Shown here in pieces: positions 27,619 through 38,300 of a stretch of DNA of 64,000 nt. The position numbers and the translations under genes were made by a program. The notes under the pieces are model-generated. The model was not told where the DNA came from, did not search any database, and was given only the letters and a program-made list of their open reading frames with translations. The first letter of the stretch is position 1. Each line of letters opens with the position of its first letter. This DNA is from Allotamlana fucoidanivorans (GTDB lineage: Bacteria > Bacteroidota > Bacteroidia > Flavobacteriales > Flavobacteriaceae): positions 1-64,000 of the forward strand of contig NZ_VDCS01000004.1 of NCBI RefSeq assembly GCF_006265225.1, given 5' to 3'.

Positions 27619-30600
27619 TTATTTTTTACGCAAATCTAATGTATTTGGAAATTCTGGATCAATAGGAAGCGTTTTATATCTAAATTTTCTTTTACTTCCC
27701 AGCGCTTCAACTACCCTAAGAGGTCCAGCCACATCACTAGCTGTAATCTCTTCTATAATATCAACTTCTGTTTGTGTTTCACCAATATCCCAAAAACGAT
27801 TAATACGTCTCGATTCTGCTTCAAAACTATTCACTGGAAATGTATCATAAGATCGGCCTCCTGGATGCGATACAAAATATTTACACCCTCCTATAGACTT
27901 TCTGTTCCATGTATCCACAATATCAAAAGCTAATGGCGTATCAACACCAATAGTAGGGTGTAAGGCTGAATACGGATTCCACGCTTTGTACTTTACACCG
28001 GCTACATACTCGCCTTTTACGCCTGTAGGCTGTAACTGAACTTTTACTCCGTTACAGGTTAACACATATCGTTCTCTAGTGAAATTAGAAACTTTTACCT
28101 GTAAACGCTCTAGCGAAGAATCTACATAGCGTGCAGTTCCACCACCTGTCATTTCTTCTCCCAGTACATTCCATGGTTCTATGGCAGCTCTTAATTCCAG
28201 ATGAATATTATTAATATCAACCATACCATGCAATGGGAATCTAAATTCAAAAAATGGATCAAACCAACTTTCTTCAAATTTATATCCTGTTCTATTTAAC
28301 TGATCTACTACATCCTTAATATCTTCTCTTACAAAATGCTCTATTAAAAATTTATCATGTAACTCGGTACCCCAACGGACTAAATCATGTTCATAAGGTT
28401 TTTTCCAGAACCAAGCCACTAAAGCCCTCACTAAAAGCATTTGTACCAGACTCATTTTGGGATGCGGTGGCATATCAAAACCTCTAAGCTCTAAAATACC
28501 TAAACGCCCAGAAGACGAATCGGGTGAATACAATTTATCTATACAAAATTCGGCTCTATGTGTGTTGCCTGTTAAATCTGTTAATAAATGTCTGAACAAC
28601 CTATCCGTGAGCCAAAACGGTACTTCGCCATTTTTAGGAATTTGACTAAATGCTATTTCCAACTCATAGAGATTTTCCATGCGTGCTTCATCTATACGAG
28701 GGGCTTGACTTGTAGCTCCAACGAATGCTCCTGAAAACAGATAAGAAAGCCCTGGATGATGTTGCCAAAATGTTAGCAAACTGCGCAATAAACTAGGTTT
28801 ACGAAGTAATGGACTATCAGAAGGTGTAATACCTCCTAGAGTTACATGATTTCCACCTCCTGTTCCTGTATGTTTACCATCAAGCATAAATTTTTCAGTA
28901 CCTAATCGTGCTTTTTTGGCCTCATCATAAAGCATAAGCGTATTATTCACTAAATCACCCCAATTATGAATTGGATGTACGTTTACCTCAATCACCCCAG
29001 GATCTGGGGTGATTTTCATGGATTCTATCCTGTTGTCATGAGGTGGATTATACCCTTCTAAAATCACGGGAATATTTAATTTTTTAGACACAGCTTCAAT
29101 AGATGCTACAAGGTCTAAAAAAGCTCCAATTGAATTTAAAGGTGGTAAAAACAAATACAGTTTATCTTCTCTTATTTCAGAACAAATGGCTGTTCGCACA
29201 AAGTATTTTGGCTTGTTAGCGTCCAATCCATTTTTAGAAAATGCCTTATACCGTAAGTTTACCAAGCGTTTAAAACTTGGTAATTGCTTCCGTTTTTTAA
29301 ATAAGTCTGGCTCATACATAGGAAAATCAGCGTATTCCGGCTTTGTTTCCAATGAACTTAAAGGAAGCCTTAAACCTATAGGTGATGTTCCAGGAGTTAA
29401 AAACAAATGTTTTCTTCGGAAAACCCATTCTGAACTAAACCATTGGTCACCAGACTTATTTAACGGTAAAATAAATCCTGCTGCCTTATGGGTTCCTCTA
29501 TTAAGTATCTCAGCAATACGCTCCCTTATTAAAGCGTCACTATCATCTTCCGTAGAGTCAATATCAATTGGCATATTCCCTTCTTCCCATAAAGTATAAA
29601 AAGCATCTTCATAGGCAGGTATAACACTGCTTTTAGAAATAGCTAAATAATCACAAAGCGTTTTCAAAAATGTAATATCGCTCCCTTTGGGAACCATAGG
29701 GTTTGGTGCAAAACTGGATAATAACTCTTGGTTATGCCAAATCATTTTGCCATCTTTTCTCCAATAAAGCTGGATTTCCCAACGAGGTAGCGGTTCTCCA
29801 GGGTACCATTTCCCTTGTGCATGGTGCAACATACCTCCTTTTCCCATTTTACCTAACAACCTCTTAGTAAGCTCATTAGCTAATTGCCTTTTATGAGAAC
29901 CATCGGCATCTGTATTCCATTCAGGAGCTTCCATATCATCTATAGATACAAACGTAGGTTCACCTCCCATGGTTAGCCTAACATCTCCTTTTTGTAAATC
30001 GCGTTCTACTTTATGGCCTAATCTATTTATAGCTTTCCACTGTTCTTCTGTATAGGGTTTGGTAACGCGTGGGGATTCTAATATTCTGGTTACTGAATTG
30101 CTAAATTCAAATTCAGTTTCACAAGGATCTGTCATCCCTGTTACAGCTGCAGCACTATCATAATGCGGGGTACAGGCTAGTGGAATATGTCCTTCGCCTG
30201 CCAGTAAGCCTGAGGTTGCATCAAAACCAATCCAACCTGCTCCAGGTAAATAGACTTCGGTCCATGCATGCAAATCGGTAAAATCTTCTGCTGGACCTGA
30301 GGGGCCATCTAAAGAAGGTTCATCTGCTTTTAACTGAACAATATAACCAGAAACAAAGCGGGCACCAAACCCTAAACGCCTAAGAACTTGTACAAATAAC
30401 CAAGCATAATCTCTACAAGATCCTGTTTTACATGCCAACGTTTCTTCAGCCGTTTGAACTCCAGGCTCTAACCTAATATTATAAGATAAGAATTCATATA
30501 TTTTTTGGTTAAGGTCTGTTAAGAAATATATGGTTTTTCTTGGTGTATAATCAATGGTTTTTAAAAAAGCCTCTATTAGCTCGCCGGAATCATTGATTTC

Positions 30601-30954
30601 AAGATACGGTGTTAATTCTTTTTTTATACTTTCGGCGTATTCAAAAGGGTATTCTTCTACACTTTCTTCTACAAAAAAATCGAAAGGGTTTATGGTTTTT
30701 AAATCGGCTATAATTTCTACATCAATAGACAACTCCTTTGTTTTTTCTGGGAATACTACCCTAGCTTGATAGTTTCCAAAAGGGTCTTGTTGCCAATTAA
30801 AAAAATGCTCTTCAGGGGTTATTTTCAAAGAATAGGATTCAATAGGCGTTCTGCTATGTGGTGCAGGTCTTAGCCTAAAAATGTGAGGAGATAAGTTTAC
30901 TTTCTTATCAAATTTGTATGAGGTTTTATGAGAAATAATAACTTTTAAAGCCAT
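27619..30954 (-). CDS. transglutaminase-like / DUF2126 two-domain protein
   Basis: Protein of 1111 residues. An N-terminal bacterial transglutaminase domain (about 1-285) has the triad C180 (TGSCRDYAWL), H229 (LHAWTEV) and D245 (GFDATSG). The DUF2126 region (about 300-1090) includes RLTMGGEPTFVSIDD, GTGGGNHVTLGG and LELRGFDMPPHPKMS, which are characteristic of the family and resemble glutamine-synthetase-like or peptide-ligase folds. It is the first gene of the - strand operon. Members are repeatedly found with circularly permuted ATP-grasp and alpha-E proteins. The reaction is unknown. Confidence 0.92.
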   Translation of the reverse strand: MALKVIISHKTSYKFDKKVNLSPHIFRLRPAPHSRTPIESYSLKITPEEHFFNWQQDPFGNYQARVVFPEKTKELSIDVEIIADLKTINPFDFFVEESVEEYPFEYAESIKKELTPYLEINDSGELIEAFLKTIDYTPRKTIYFLTDLNQKIYEFLSYNIRLEPGVQTAEETLACKTGSCRDYAWLFVQVLRRLGFGARFVSGYIVQLKADEPSLDGPSGPAEDFTDLHAWTEVYLPGAGWIGFDATSGLLAGEGHIPLACTPHYDSAAAVTGMTDPCETEFEFSNSVTRILESPRVTKPYTEEQWKAINRLGHKVERDLQKGDVRLTMGGEPTFVSIDDMEAPEWNTDADGSHKRQLANELTKRLLGKMGKGGMLHHAQGKWYPGEPLPRWEIQLYWRKDGKMIWHNQELLSSFAPNPMVPKGSDITFLKTLCDYLAISKSSVIPAYEDAFYTLWEEGNMPIDIDSTEDDSDALIRERIAEILNRGTHKAAGFILPLNKSGDQWFSSEWVFRRKHLFLTPGTSPIGLRLPLSSLETKPEYADFPMYEPDLFKKRKQLPSFKRLVNLRYKAFSKNGLDANKPKYFVRTAICSEIREDKLYLFLPPLNSIGAFLDLVASIEAVSKKLNIPVILEGYNPPHDNRIESMKITPDPGVIEVNVHPIHNWGDLVNNTLMLYDEAKKARLGTEKFMLDGKHTGTGGGNHVTLGGITPSDSPLLRKPSLLRSLLTFWQHHPGLSYLFSGAFVGATSQAPRIDEARMENLYELEIAFSQIPKNGEVPFWLTDRLFRHLLTDLTGNTHRAEFCIDKLYSPDSSSGRLGILELRGFDMPPHPKMSLVQMLLVRALVAWFWKKPYEHDLVRWGTELHDKFLIEHFVREDIKDVVDQLNRTGYKFEESWFDPFFEFRFPLHGMVDINNIHLELRAAIEPWNVLGEEMTGGGTARYVDSSLERLQVKVSNFTRERYVLTCNGVKVQLQPTGVKGEYVAGVKYKAWNPYSALHPTIGVDTPLAFDIVDTWNRKSIGGCKYFVSHPGGRSYDTFPVNSFEAESRRINRFWDIGETQTEVDIIEEITASDVAGPLRVVEALGSKRKFRYKTLPIDPEFPNTLDLRKK

Positions 30955-31056
30955 AGATTGTTTTTAATTGACAGGTATTTCTTTTGGAATAAAGTTATTT
31001 TAATATTTCTAAAAAAACTATTATTTAAATCGATAAAAACTCCTAAAACCCTATCT

Positions 31057-31064
31057 CAAAGATA
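31057..31064 (-). promoter_or_regulatory. putative -7 box for the transglutaminase/ATP-grasp operon
   Basis: Reads TATCTTTG on the - strand, a full match to TAnnTTTG, about 100 bases upstream of the DUF2126 gene. No convincing TTTG is seen 17-23 bases further upstream. Confidence 0.42.
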
Positions 31065-31302
31065 GATATAGCATATCCTTTTTATTTATGCTTAAAATTG
31101 ATATATCCTTAAAAAAAATTAAGGTCTGTTATGCATATCATATTTTAGAAATCTTTGTGTCCTCATAATAAAATAGACTTGTTTTCATAATTCAACAGTT
31201 GTAAACAAACAAAAAAAGCGTTTGTATTAGGACAGTAATTACTAAAGAATACAATCCTTTTTGAATGAATTTTAAAGTTGTGAAAAATAAATTGAAGCAA
31301 CA

Positions 31303-31336
31303 AAAAACCCTATAAACTAATATTTACAGGGTTTTT
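31303..31336 (-). terminator. terminator of tRNA-Arg
   Basis: Stem AAAAACCCT/AGGGTTTTT around a 16-base loop, immediately 3' of tRNA-Arg on the - strand, with the T-run forming the outer stem and tail. Confidence 0.7.
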
Positions 31337-31341
31337 CTTTG

Positions 31342-31415
31342 TGACCACGCCAGGATTCAAACCTGGAACCTCTTGAGCCGTAATCAAGTGCGCTATTCAG
31401 TTGCGCCACGTGGCC
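31342..31415 (-). tRNA. tRNA-Arg (anticodon ACG)
   Basis: A 74-base cloverleaf on the - strand. The 7-bp acceptor stem is GGCCACG/CGTGGTC with one G-T pair. The anticodon arm is CTTGA-TTACGGC-TCAAG, giving anticodon ACG for CGU codons. The T arm has GGTTTGAATCC. The CCA end is not encoded in full. Confidence 0.95.
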
Positions 31416-31428
31416 ATTTTTGTGGCTG

Positions 31429-31461
31429 CAAATATACAGTTTTTATTAAAAGACTACCAAA
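31429..31461 (-). promoter_or_regulatory. putative promoter of tRNA-Arg
   Basis: On the - strand, TTTG (31461-31458), 21 bases, then TATATTTG (31436-31429), which fits the TTTG/TAnnTTTG pattern; the box is 13 bases from the tRNA 5' end. Confidence 0.55.
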
Positions 31462-31717
31462 TATTTTTATCTATTTTAAAATAATTTTCATACAATTCGT
31501 CTACCCCTTTTAAGGAGGCCTCTATTTTGAAACAATTTGCAAATAGATTAGATTTAGTCCCTAAATTTATTTCTTCACCATATCTTAATTTTACTTTATC
31601 TTAGAAGCAAAAATCGAGTCAATAAATGCATCCATTAACATTTGCTTTTAATATGAACTCAATTTTACTGAAAGCCCGACCAGTTCTTAAATTATCAATT
31701 AAATTTTGAGTTATATA
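31454..31717 (-). pseudogene. frameshifted gene remnant of unknown family
   Basis: Between tRNA-Arg and the terminator of the second susCD operon the - strand carries protein-like frames. From about 31717 one frame reads NLIDNLRTGRAFSKIEFILK before a stop. A second overlapping frame gives AFIDSIFASKIK. A third from 31600 to the TAG at 31454 gives 48 residues, including KLRYGEEINLGTKSNLFANC and SLKGVDELYENYFKIDKNIW. Two shifts would join them into one C-terminal segment of about 85 residues. The family is not recognised. Confidence 0.42.
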
Positions 31718-31718
31718 T

Positions 31719-31759
31719 TAAAAATACTCAAGCCCATTTACAATCAATAAACGGGCTTG
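31719..31759 (-). terminator. terminator of the second susCD-lipoprotein operon
   Basis: Stem CAAGCCCATTT/AAACGGGCTTG with one mismatch and a 9-base loop, then a T-rich stretch on the - strand. It lies about 60 bases after the stop of the operon's last gene. Confidence 0.65.
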
Positions 31760-31820
31760 AACTTCTTACATAAAACTTGGTTTTATGCTACTAAAATAAT
31801 AAAACTAACTTAACAAAACA

Positions 31821-33443
31821 CTATGGTCTTTCTTCTACATCATTAATGTAGAAGTTATCAAAATATGCTACATAATCAGAATTACCTGCTCCATTTGGTA
31901 ATATTCTAAAATATAATTGTGATAATACTCCTGTGGATGTAAACTCTTTTTCAACGGTAACCCATTGACCTCTTACTTGATCAGGATTCACCCAAAAATT
32001 AGCCCATTCCTGCAATCTCCACAAACTAATTTCACTTGGTAAATTTGTGGAAGATTCCAAATACATTGAAAAACGCATAACATATTTTTTTCCTGCTTCA
32101 AAAGTAATTGCATCAGTATTCAACATAGATCTCATAGCACAACGTTTTCCATCTTCCATAGTCAACTTCATACTATAATCGCCTTTAAATGCTTTATCGG
32201 TTGTAAATTCATAATCGCCTTGATTTTCTCCCCAGGCAGGTGTAAATGGTCCCCATCTATTACCTCCATCTTCAAAACTAGCAATGGCGGGTGGTAACAT
32301 ATTTACATCATGCATGATTACCGGTAAATCTGTAAAAGCAACTGGCTTACGCGTATCTGTAGACTCTAATGTTCCATTACCATCATAAGAAACTGTAATC
32401 ACATCTGGTCTATAAATAGGATCATTCAATTTAATCTGTAACAATGTTGCATCAGTAGGATGCAATTCAACCGAAGCAATTGAAAAATCCGTACCATTAA
32501 CTGTAACCTTAAAATATGGCTCTTGACCAACAAAAGGTGCAAACTCACCATTAAAAGGCACTTGTATTGTTTCATCTTCTAATTCAATAACATCACCAGA
32601 CACAACAAATGGCTTTGATGAGGGTATTACTTTTATTGGAGATGTTATAATGTATCTTGCCGATCCTCCTGGAATATTCTGTCCACTTCTTACTACATTA
32701 ACCCCTGCTTGAAAAACTCCAAGTTTTTTAAAGATAATGTTGGCTACTTGTTCGCTGCTTCCTGCCACAACATCTTCTGGCGTTGATGGCACACCTTCTT
32801 TAGGCATATAGCGTACAAACCAATTACGCCCAGTTGGCTCTCCTTGCGTCGTTAAATCTTCAAACTCTAAAAAGTCTCCAGCCTCGACGTAAATTGTATC
32901 TGTACTGGTGTGATCAATCTCCAATCCGTTTTGTCTTACCTTAATCACAGGCGCAATAGTATCCCATACCTTAACAGAAAAGGTAGTATCAATAACCCAT
33001 TGACCATTAATCCTCTCAGAACCTACAAAATAATCTTCAACACCATTGTTTCCACGAAAAGTCACAGAGTCTTTAAACGTATTATATAACCTTACCTCTT
33101 TCATACCTGCTTCTTGAAAATACACATGTACCGTTTTTGCATTTGACACCTGCTCTCTCGGTTCTATTATGAAGTTTTCAAGAATGCTATCTTGTCTTTT
33201 TATAGGCCCTTTCAAGAATGTTAATCCTGTTGATTTTAACTGCCATTCATGACTCGTAGTACCATAAGACAAATCAGAAAACGAAATGAAATTATTCAAT
33301 GCAATGTTTAACTCTTTAGCTTGACCTGTACTCAAGTAAAAACCAACATCAGTAAGATCTGTGGGTGGCTCATAATCATCGTCTTGACATCCTATCAGTG
33401 CACCCACAACCAAGAACATCAATAATATTAATTTATTTTTCAT
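31821..33443 (-). CDS. outer-membrane-associated lipoprotein with CBM-like C-terminus
   Basis: Lipoprotein of 540 residues when started at the ATG at 33443. That start is preferred over the in-frame ATG at 33470 because it begins the signal peptide directly (KNKLILLMFLVVGALIGC, Cys19). The middle part looks like repeated immunoglobulin/PKD-type beta domains (about 30-390). The last 150 residues have a carbohydrate-binding jelly-roll look (FEDGGNRWGPF, DYSMKLTMEDG, YFDNFYIND). It follows susD by 48 bases and occupies the SusE/F position, so it is probably a surface glycan-binding protein. Ligand unknown. Confidence 0.72.
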   Translation of the reverse strand: MKNKLILLMFLVVGALIGCQDDDYEPPTDLTDVGFYLSTGQAKELNIALNNFISFSDLSYGTTSHEWQLKSTGLTFLKGPIKRQDSILENFIIEPREQVSNAKTVHVYFQEAGMKEVRLYNTFKDSVTFRGNNGVEDYFVGSERINGQWVIDTTFSVKVWDTIAPVIKVRQNGLEIDHTSTDTIYVEAGDFLEFEDLTTQGEPTGRNWFVRYMPKEGVPSTPEDVVAGSSEQVANIIFKKLGVFQAGVNVVRSGQNIPGGSARYIITSPIKVIPSSKPFVVSGDVIELEDETIQVPFNGEFAPFVGQEPYFKVTVNGTDFSIASVELHPTDATLLQIKLNDPIYRPDVITVSYDGNGTLESTDTRKPVAFTDLPVIMHDVNMLPPAIASFEDGGNRWGPFTPAWGENQGDYEFTTDKAFKGDYSMKLTMEDGKRCAMRSMLNTDAITFEAGKKYVMRFSMYLESSTNLPSEISLWRLQEWANFWVNPDQVRGQWVTVEKEFTSTGVLSQLYFRILPNGAGNSDYVAYFDNFYINDVEERP

Positions 33444-33491
33444 TTTGTATATTTTAATTTCTTTAAACATTTTTTAACCTATACCTAAACT

Positions 33492-35297
33492 TTAAAAGTC
33501 AGAACCATATAGCTTAGGATTAGCAATAATCTCACTATTAGGAAGTGGCCAATACGCATGTGAATCAGGATTGTAGTTTTGAGAGGCCTCTACAAACTCA
33601 TTCCAAGCTTCATCAATATTTGGGTCACCTGGAGTAAGTTCTTCTACAATAGAGGCCCATCGTGTTACATTTCTACCATCTTCTAGCGTAATAGGATAAT
33701 GTAATGCATGGTATCTTCTTTTTGATAGTTCTTCAAAACGTTGTTTTTTAACACCCCATCTTCTCAAATCAATATTTCTCATACCTCCGTAACCTTCACA
33801 AGATAATTCTAGAGGATACTCTTTGTATCTTAAATGCTCCATTAAACTTGCTGCATCATAAACAATATTATCATGATCATTTTGTGGAAACTCTCCTGAA
33901 CCATTTGGACCTAATAGTTGTACAGCTGAACGTCTTCTTACCTTATTGATATATAGCAATGCTTCATCTACATTACCCATTTCTATCATACACTCTGCAT
34001 ATTGTAAATAAATTTGAGCTAAACGAATGAGCCTTTCGTTGATTGCTGAACGCGATTTACCCGGAGATATTTCATCCTCGCTTTTCATACCAAGATCCCA
34101 ATTGGTATGTTTTCTCCAAAATGCCGTCATTCTAACATTAAAATTAGAGGCCTGCCCCGTTTTTGGACTCCCGTAGTATCCTGTATCCTCATCATCAACC
34201 AATGCTACAGACCAAGAGGTTCTTAAACTGAATTTTCTAAACGTTTCATTACCATCTTCATCTATTACTTTATTTCTGGCATCTGAAAAATCTATTTGTT
34301 CATTTCTATATTCTAAAATTAACCAATTAGCTAGTACACCGCCCCACCAGCCACCTGGACCGCCTGTAAGTAACTTTTGTAATGACGATGTATTTGCAGT
34401 ATCACGTCCATCCCATGGCCCTAGTTCATTCTTATAGTTCATGGTATAGTTTATTTCTAAAATAGACTCCTCATTAAACTCATCAAGCGTAGTAAAATTG
34501 CTTCCAATATTAGGAGCTAAAGAATAACCAAAATCATCAATCACTCTTTTAAAGTATACCGCCGCTTCAGAAAAATTACCAGCATATAAATGAGATTGAC
34601 CTATTAAAGCAACCGCAGCACCAGCCGTAACTCTACCCAAATCTTTCGGGTCATCCCATGAAAATGGTAAATTCTCGGATGCATATTGTAAATCTTCTAA
34701 ATAAAAAGTTCTAACTGCTTCTGCAGGGGAAACTGATTGATAAAAATCGGCTTCATTCTCTGGGACAAAATCAAAAATTGGAACAGATCCTTGATTATAA
34801 GAGTTATGTAAAATAAAATACATAAAACCTCTAAAAAATCTTGCTTGAGCGTAAACCTCTCTAGCTTCTTCCTCGTCATCTTCGTCTCCAAACGTTCCCA
34901 TTAACCTTTTAGCCGCTTTTATAACTTGATTAGCTCTAAAAATAGTAACATACAATTGTGCCCATTTTTGGTTTGGAGAAGCATCAGCCTCAGTAAAAAT
35001 TTGTAAATAATAAGGATTTACATTATTGGGCCTTTGATATCCAGTTCCCCAAGCTATGTCAGACCGTAACATTTCATCAATCAATTTATAATTATTTCCC
35101 GATGCAAATGCTTTATAGGTTGCTATAATACCCTTATCTAAATCTCCTAAATTTCTCCAAAATGTGCCCGTAGAAATTTGATTAGGATTAGTTTGCTCCA
35201 AAAACTCTTCTTCCTTACAGCCAAATAGAGCCATAGAGAATACCAATACGGCTATGGCAGCTATCTTGGCATGGTATGGTTTTAATATATATTTCAT
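33492..35297 (-). CDS. SusD/RagB-family outer-membrane lipoprotein (second locus)
   Basis: Surface binding lipoprotein of 601 residues. The ATG at 35297 is preferred to the one at 35321, since it starts the signal peptide ending in Cys27 (VFSMALFGC). The EEEFLEQTNPNQIS start, ARFFRGFMYFILHN helix and RLIRLAQIYLQYAECMIEMG helix are typical, with LPNSEIIANPKLY at the end. It lies about 95 bases downstream of susC and upstream of the CBM-like lipoprotein. No degradative enzyme gene is nearby. Confidence 0.95.
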   Translation of the reverse strand: MKYILKPYHAKIAAIAVLVFSMALFGCKEEEFLEQTNPNQISTGTFWRNLGDLDKGIIATYKAFASGNNYKLIDEMLRSDIAWGTGYQRPNNVNPYYLQIFTEADASPNQKWAQLYVTIFRANQVIKAAKRLMGTFGDEDDEEEAREVYAQARFFRGFMYFILHNSYNQGSVPIFDFVPENEADFYQSVSPAEAVRTFYLEDLQYASENLPFSWDDPKDLGRVTAGAAVALIGQSHLYAGNFSEAAVYFKRVIDDFGYSLAPNIGSNFTTLDEFNEESILEINYTMNYKNELGPWDGRDTANTSSLQKLLTGGPGGWWGGVLANWLILEYRNEQIDFSDARNKVIDEDGNETFRKFSLRTSWSVALVDDEDTGYYGSPKTGQASNFNVRMTAFWRKHTNWDLGMKSEDEISPGKSRSAINERLIRLAQIYLQYAECMIEMGNVDEALLYINKVRRRSAVQLLGPNGSGEFPQNDHDNIVYDAASLMEHLRYKEYPLELSCEGYGGMRNIDLRRWGVKKQRFEELSKRRYHALHYPITLEDGRNVTRWASIVEELTPGDPNIDEAWNEFVEASQNYNPDSHAYWPLPNSEIIANPKLYGSDF

Positions 35298-35391
35298 TGT
35301 CTTATTTTTTTTGATTAACATAATTTACTGATAACATGATACTTACTTCTTCAAATTTAATTGTTTTTCTCATACACTTAACATTAAAAGA

Positions 35392-38300
35392 TTAGAAGTC
35401 AATCTGTAATCCAAGTCTAAATTGGTTACTCACGGGATAAGTCCCTTTATCGATACCTCTTGTACTAATACCGTTATTCCCAACCTCTGGATCAAACCCA
35501 TCGTACTTTGTGAATGTTAAAGGGTTCTGAGCTGCAGCATAAATTCTAAATCGAGATACATTTATCTTTTCCGTAAGCTTTTTAGGTATAGTATACCCTA
35601 AGGCTATATTTCTCAATCTTATAAAAGATCCATCTTCTAACCAATAATCAGTAAAACCTCTAAAATTGTTATGATTAGGCCCTCTATTTACTGGAACTGG
35701 AGAATTATCATTTTGAGGTGCCCAAGCGTAAGCTAAATCTTTATGGTTTCTACTTTTATACGCTAAGGCTTTATTTCCATTAAGTATTTCGGCTCCTGAA
35801 GATGCATACCAAGACATAGAAAAATCGAAATTTTTAAAATATGCAGCAAAATTAAGTCCCATCTCAAATTCCGGAACCCCACTACCTACATACTGCCTAT
35901 CATTAACATCTAAAACACCATCACCTGCATCTGGCACACCATCACCATCTGTATCAACCGTTAAAGCATCAACGTATCTTAAATCACCGAGCTTAGCATT
36001 AGGATCCAGCTGCTGGTACTCTGCTAATTCTTCATCGTTTGTAATCACTCCATTTGTCTTTATAAGAAAAAATGCACCAGCCTCATAACCTTCTGCTAAT
36101 GCAGAAGTTAAGTCTTGATCATTATCGTGTCCTGAAATACTACTATCATCAAAATAGATTATCTTATTTGAACCTGACATGCTTGTCACTCTATTTTTAT
36201 TTTTAGTAAACGTTAATCCTGCATTCCAGCTAAATTTACCTGCTTGTTTATAATTTAAAGCGTACTCAATACCTTGGTTAGTCATGTCACCTACGTTTAG
36301 AGTCACCTCTGCATTATTCCCTCCTCCAGCTGTTGGCGGAAGTAAAACTGGAAACAACATGTCTTTTTTCTCCGTTCTATAATAATCGGCCGAAAGTGTT
36401 AATTTGTTTTTAAACATACCTAAGTCAAATCCAAAGTTGGTAGATACTGAGGTTTCCCATTTTACATTAGGATTTGCAAATCCTGTCTGAATCGCCCCAA
36501 GTTTTAAATTTTCATTATCACCTTGACCTAGAGCATAATCATTATCTAGTGTAATAACTGCAAAAGCAGAATATGGGTCAATACCTTGATTTCCAATAGA
36601 CCCAACACCACCTCTAATTTTAAAGGAGTTAGCTACAGACCTTAAAGGATCCCATAGCTTTTCATCAGACACATTCCAAGCGGCTGAAGCTCCTGGGAAA
36701 ACCCCCCAATAGTTGGCAGGAAATACAGAAGAACCATCTCTACGTACACTAGCACTAAGCATATATTTACCTTTGTAATTATATTGAACTCTTCCAAGCA
36801 TACCTATAAGTGTCTGCTCATAGTCTTGTCCCCATCTTCCTGTTCCAGATCCTGCATTTGGGTCAGAGGTTGCGCCATTCAATACAGTAATATCATTACT
36901 TAGAATATCACTACGTTCCCCAAAAAATGATGAATAATTGAACTTTTCAGCGGTATAAGCAGCCGTAATATTAATATTATGGTGACCAAAACTTTTTTGG
37001 TAGTTAAGAATATTTTCTAATGTTTGTCTTTTTCTTAGAGAACTTTCATTTCTAATTCTTGAACGTTGACTTGGTACCTCATCTCCATTAATATCTACCG
37101 CCACAAATTTGGGATTAATTAAACGTCTTGTTCTATTCTCATAACTTGCAGATGCTCTAACCGTGTACTTTAAATCCTTAGTAAAATTATAATCTGCAAT
37201 TAAGCTCCCGTCAAAATACTGCGTTTCTGCATTATCCTTTTGAAGAAATTTATACCCTAAGTAAGATATGTTAGCAGCAGCACTACCTTCATCAGCCTCA
37301 TCAATAGCTTCTTGATTCGGATCAATAGCTTGTCCTGAAGCAGGGTATCTAATGGCGTCTAACATTAAACCCCAAGGAGCACTATCTTGATCATCTATTC
37401 TAAACGATAATCCTGTTGCAATTCGCCATTTCCCTTTTTTGTATTCTGTATTTGATCGAACATTAAATCTATCTAATTTGGATTTAATGATAACCCCTTC
37501 TTGACTAAAGAAGTTTCCATTAACACTATAGGTTAAACCATTACTACCTCCAGAAACTCGTAAATTATAGTTTTGTATTGGTGCTTGATCATTTGTAATT
37601 GTTTCAACTAAGTTGGTGTTATTGGTCAACAAATAAGGATTTCTCTCAACCGAGGTCCAAGTATTACCATAAGTTCTATTATTCAATGCTTGAGACTGCA
37701 AAAACAACGTATAAAAATTATCTTCAACAGATAAGGTAGGCGTTCCCGAGGTAATATTTTGAACACCATAGTAACCATTCAACTCAACCTTCATCTGTCC
37801 TTGTTTACCTTTCTTTGTAGTAATTAATATTACCCCCGTTGCACCACGCGTACCATAAATAGCCGTAGACGACGCATCTTTAAGAATATCGATAGTTTCT
37901 ATTTCACTTGGACTTAATCTTGGATCACCTTCAAAGGCAATACCATCTACCACATATAAAGGTCTATTGGCTCCATTAATAGAGGTTAAACCCCGTATTT
38001 GGATATTTGACTCAGCTCCTGGAGCCCCAGAACTTGCTGTTACGTTTACCCCTGCCACTTGGCCTTGAAGCGCTGTACCCAAATCAGAGGTGGCTGTTTG
38101 TAAGATAGTTTCAGAATCAACACGTGCAACTGCACCTGTAACTTCCTTCTTCTTTTGCGTACCATAACCTACTACAACAACTTCTTCTAACTCAGAGAGA
38201 TCTTCTTCTAATTGAACGATTATGTTTTTTTGATCAGATACGGTAACATATTTGTCTATGTATCCTAAATAGTTGAATTCTAAAACATCACCTTTGTTAG

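Larger units (their letters stand above)
30955..31341. other. intergenic region upstream of the DUF2126 operon
   Basis: AT-rich spacer of 387 bases holding the likely promoter box of the DUF2126 operon (31057-31064) and the tRNA-Arg terminator (31303-31336). A 7-bp inverted repeat (TTGTATT/AATACAA, about 31214-31250) has no obvious role. No ORF was supported. Confidence 0.5.
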
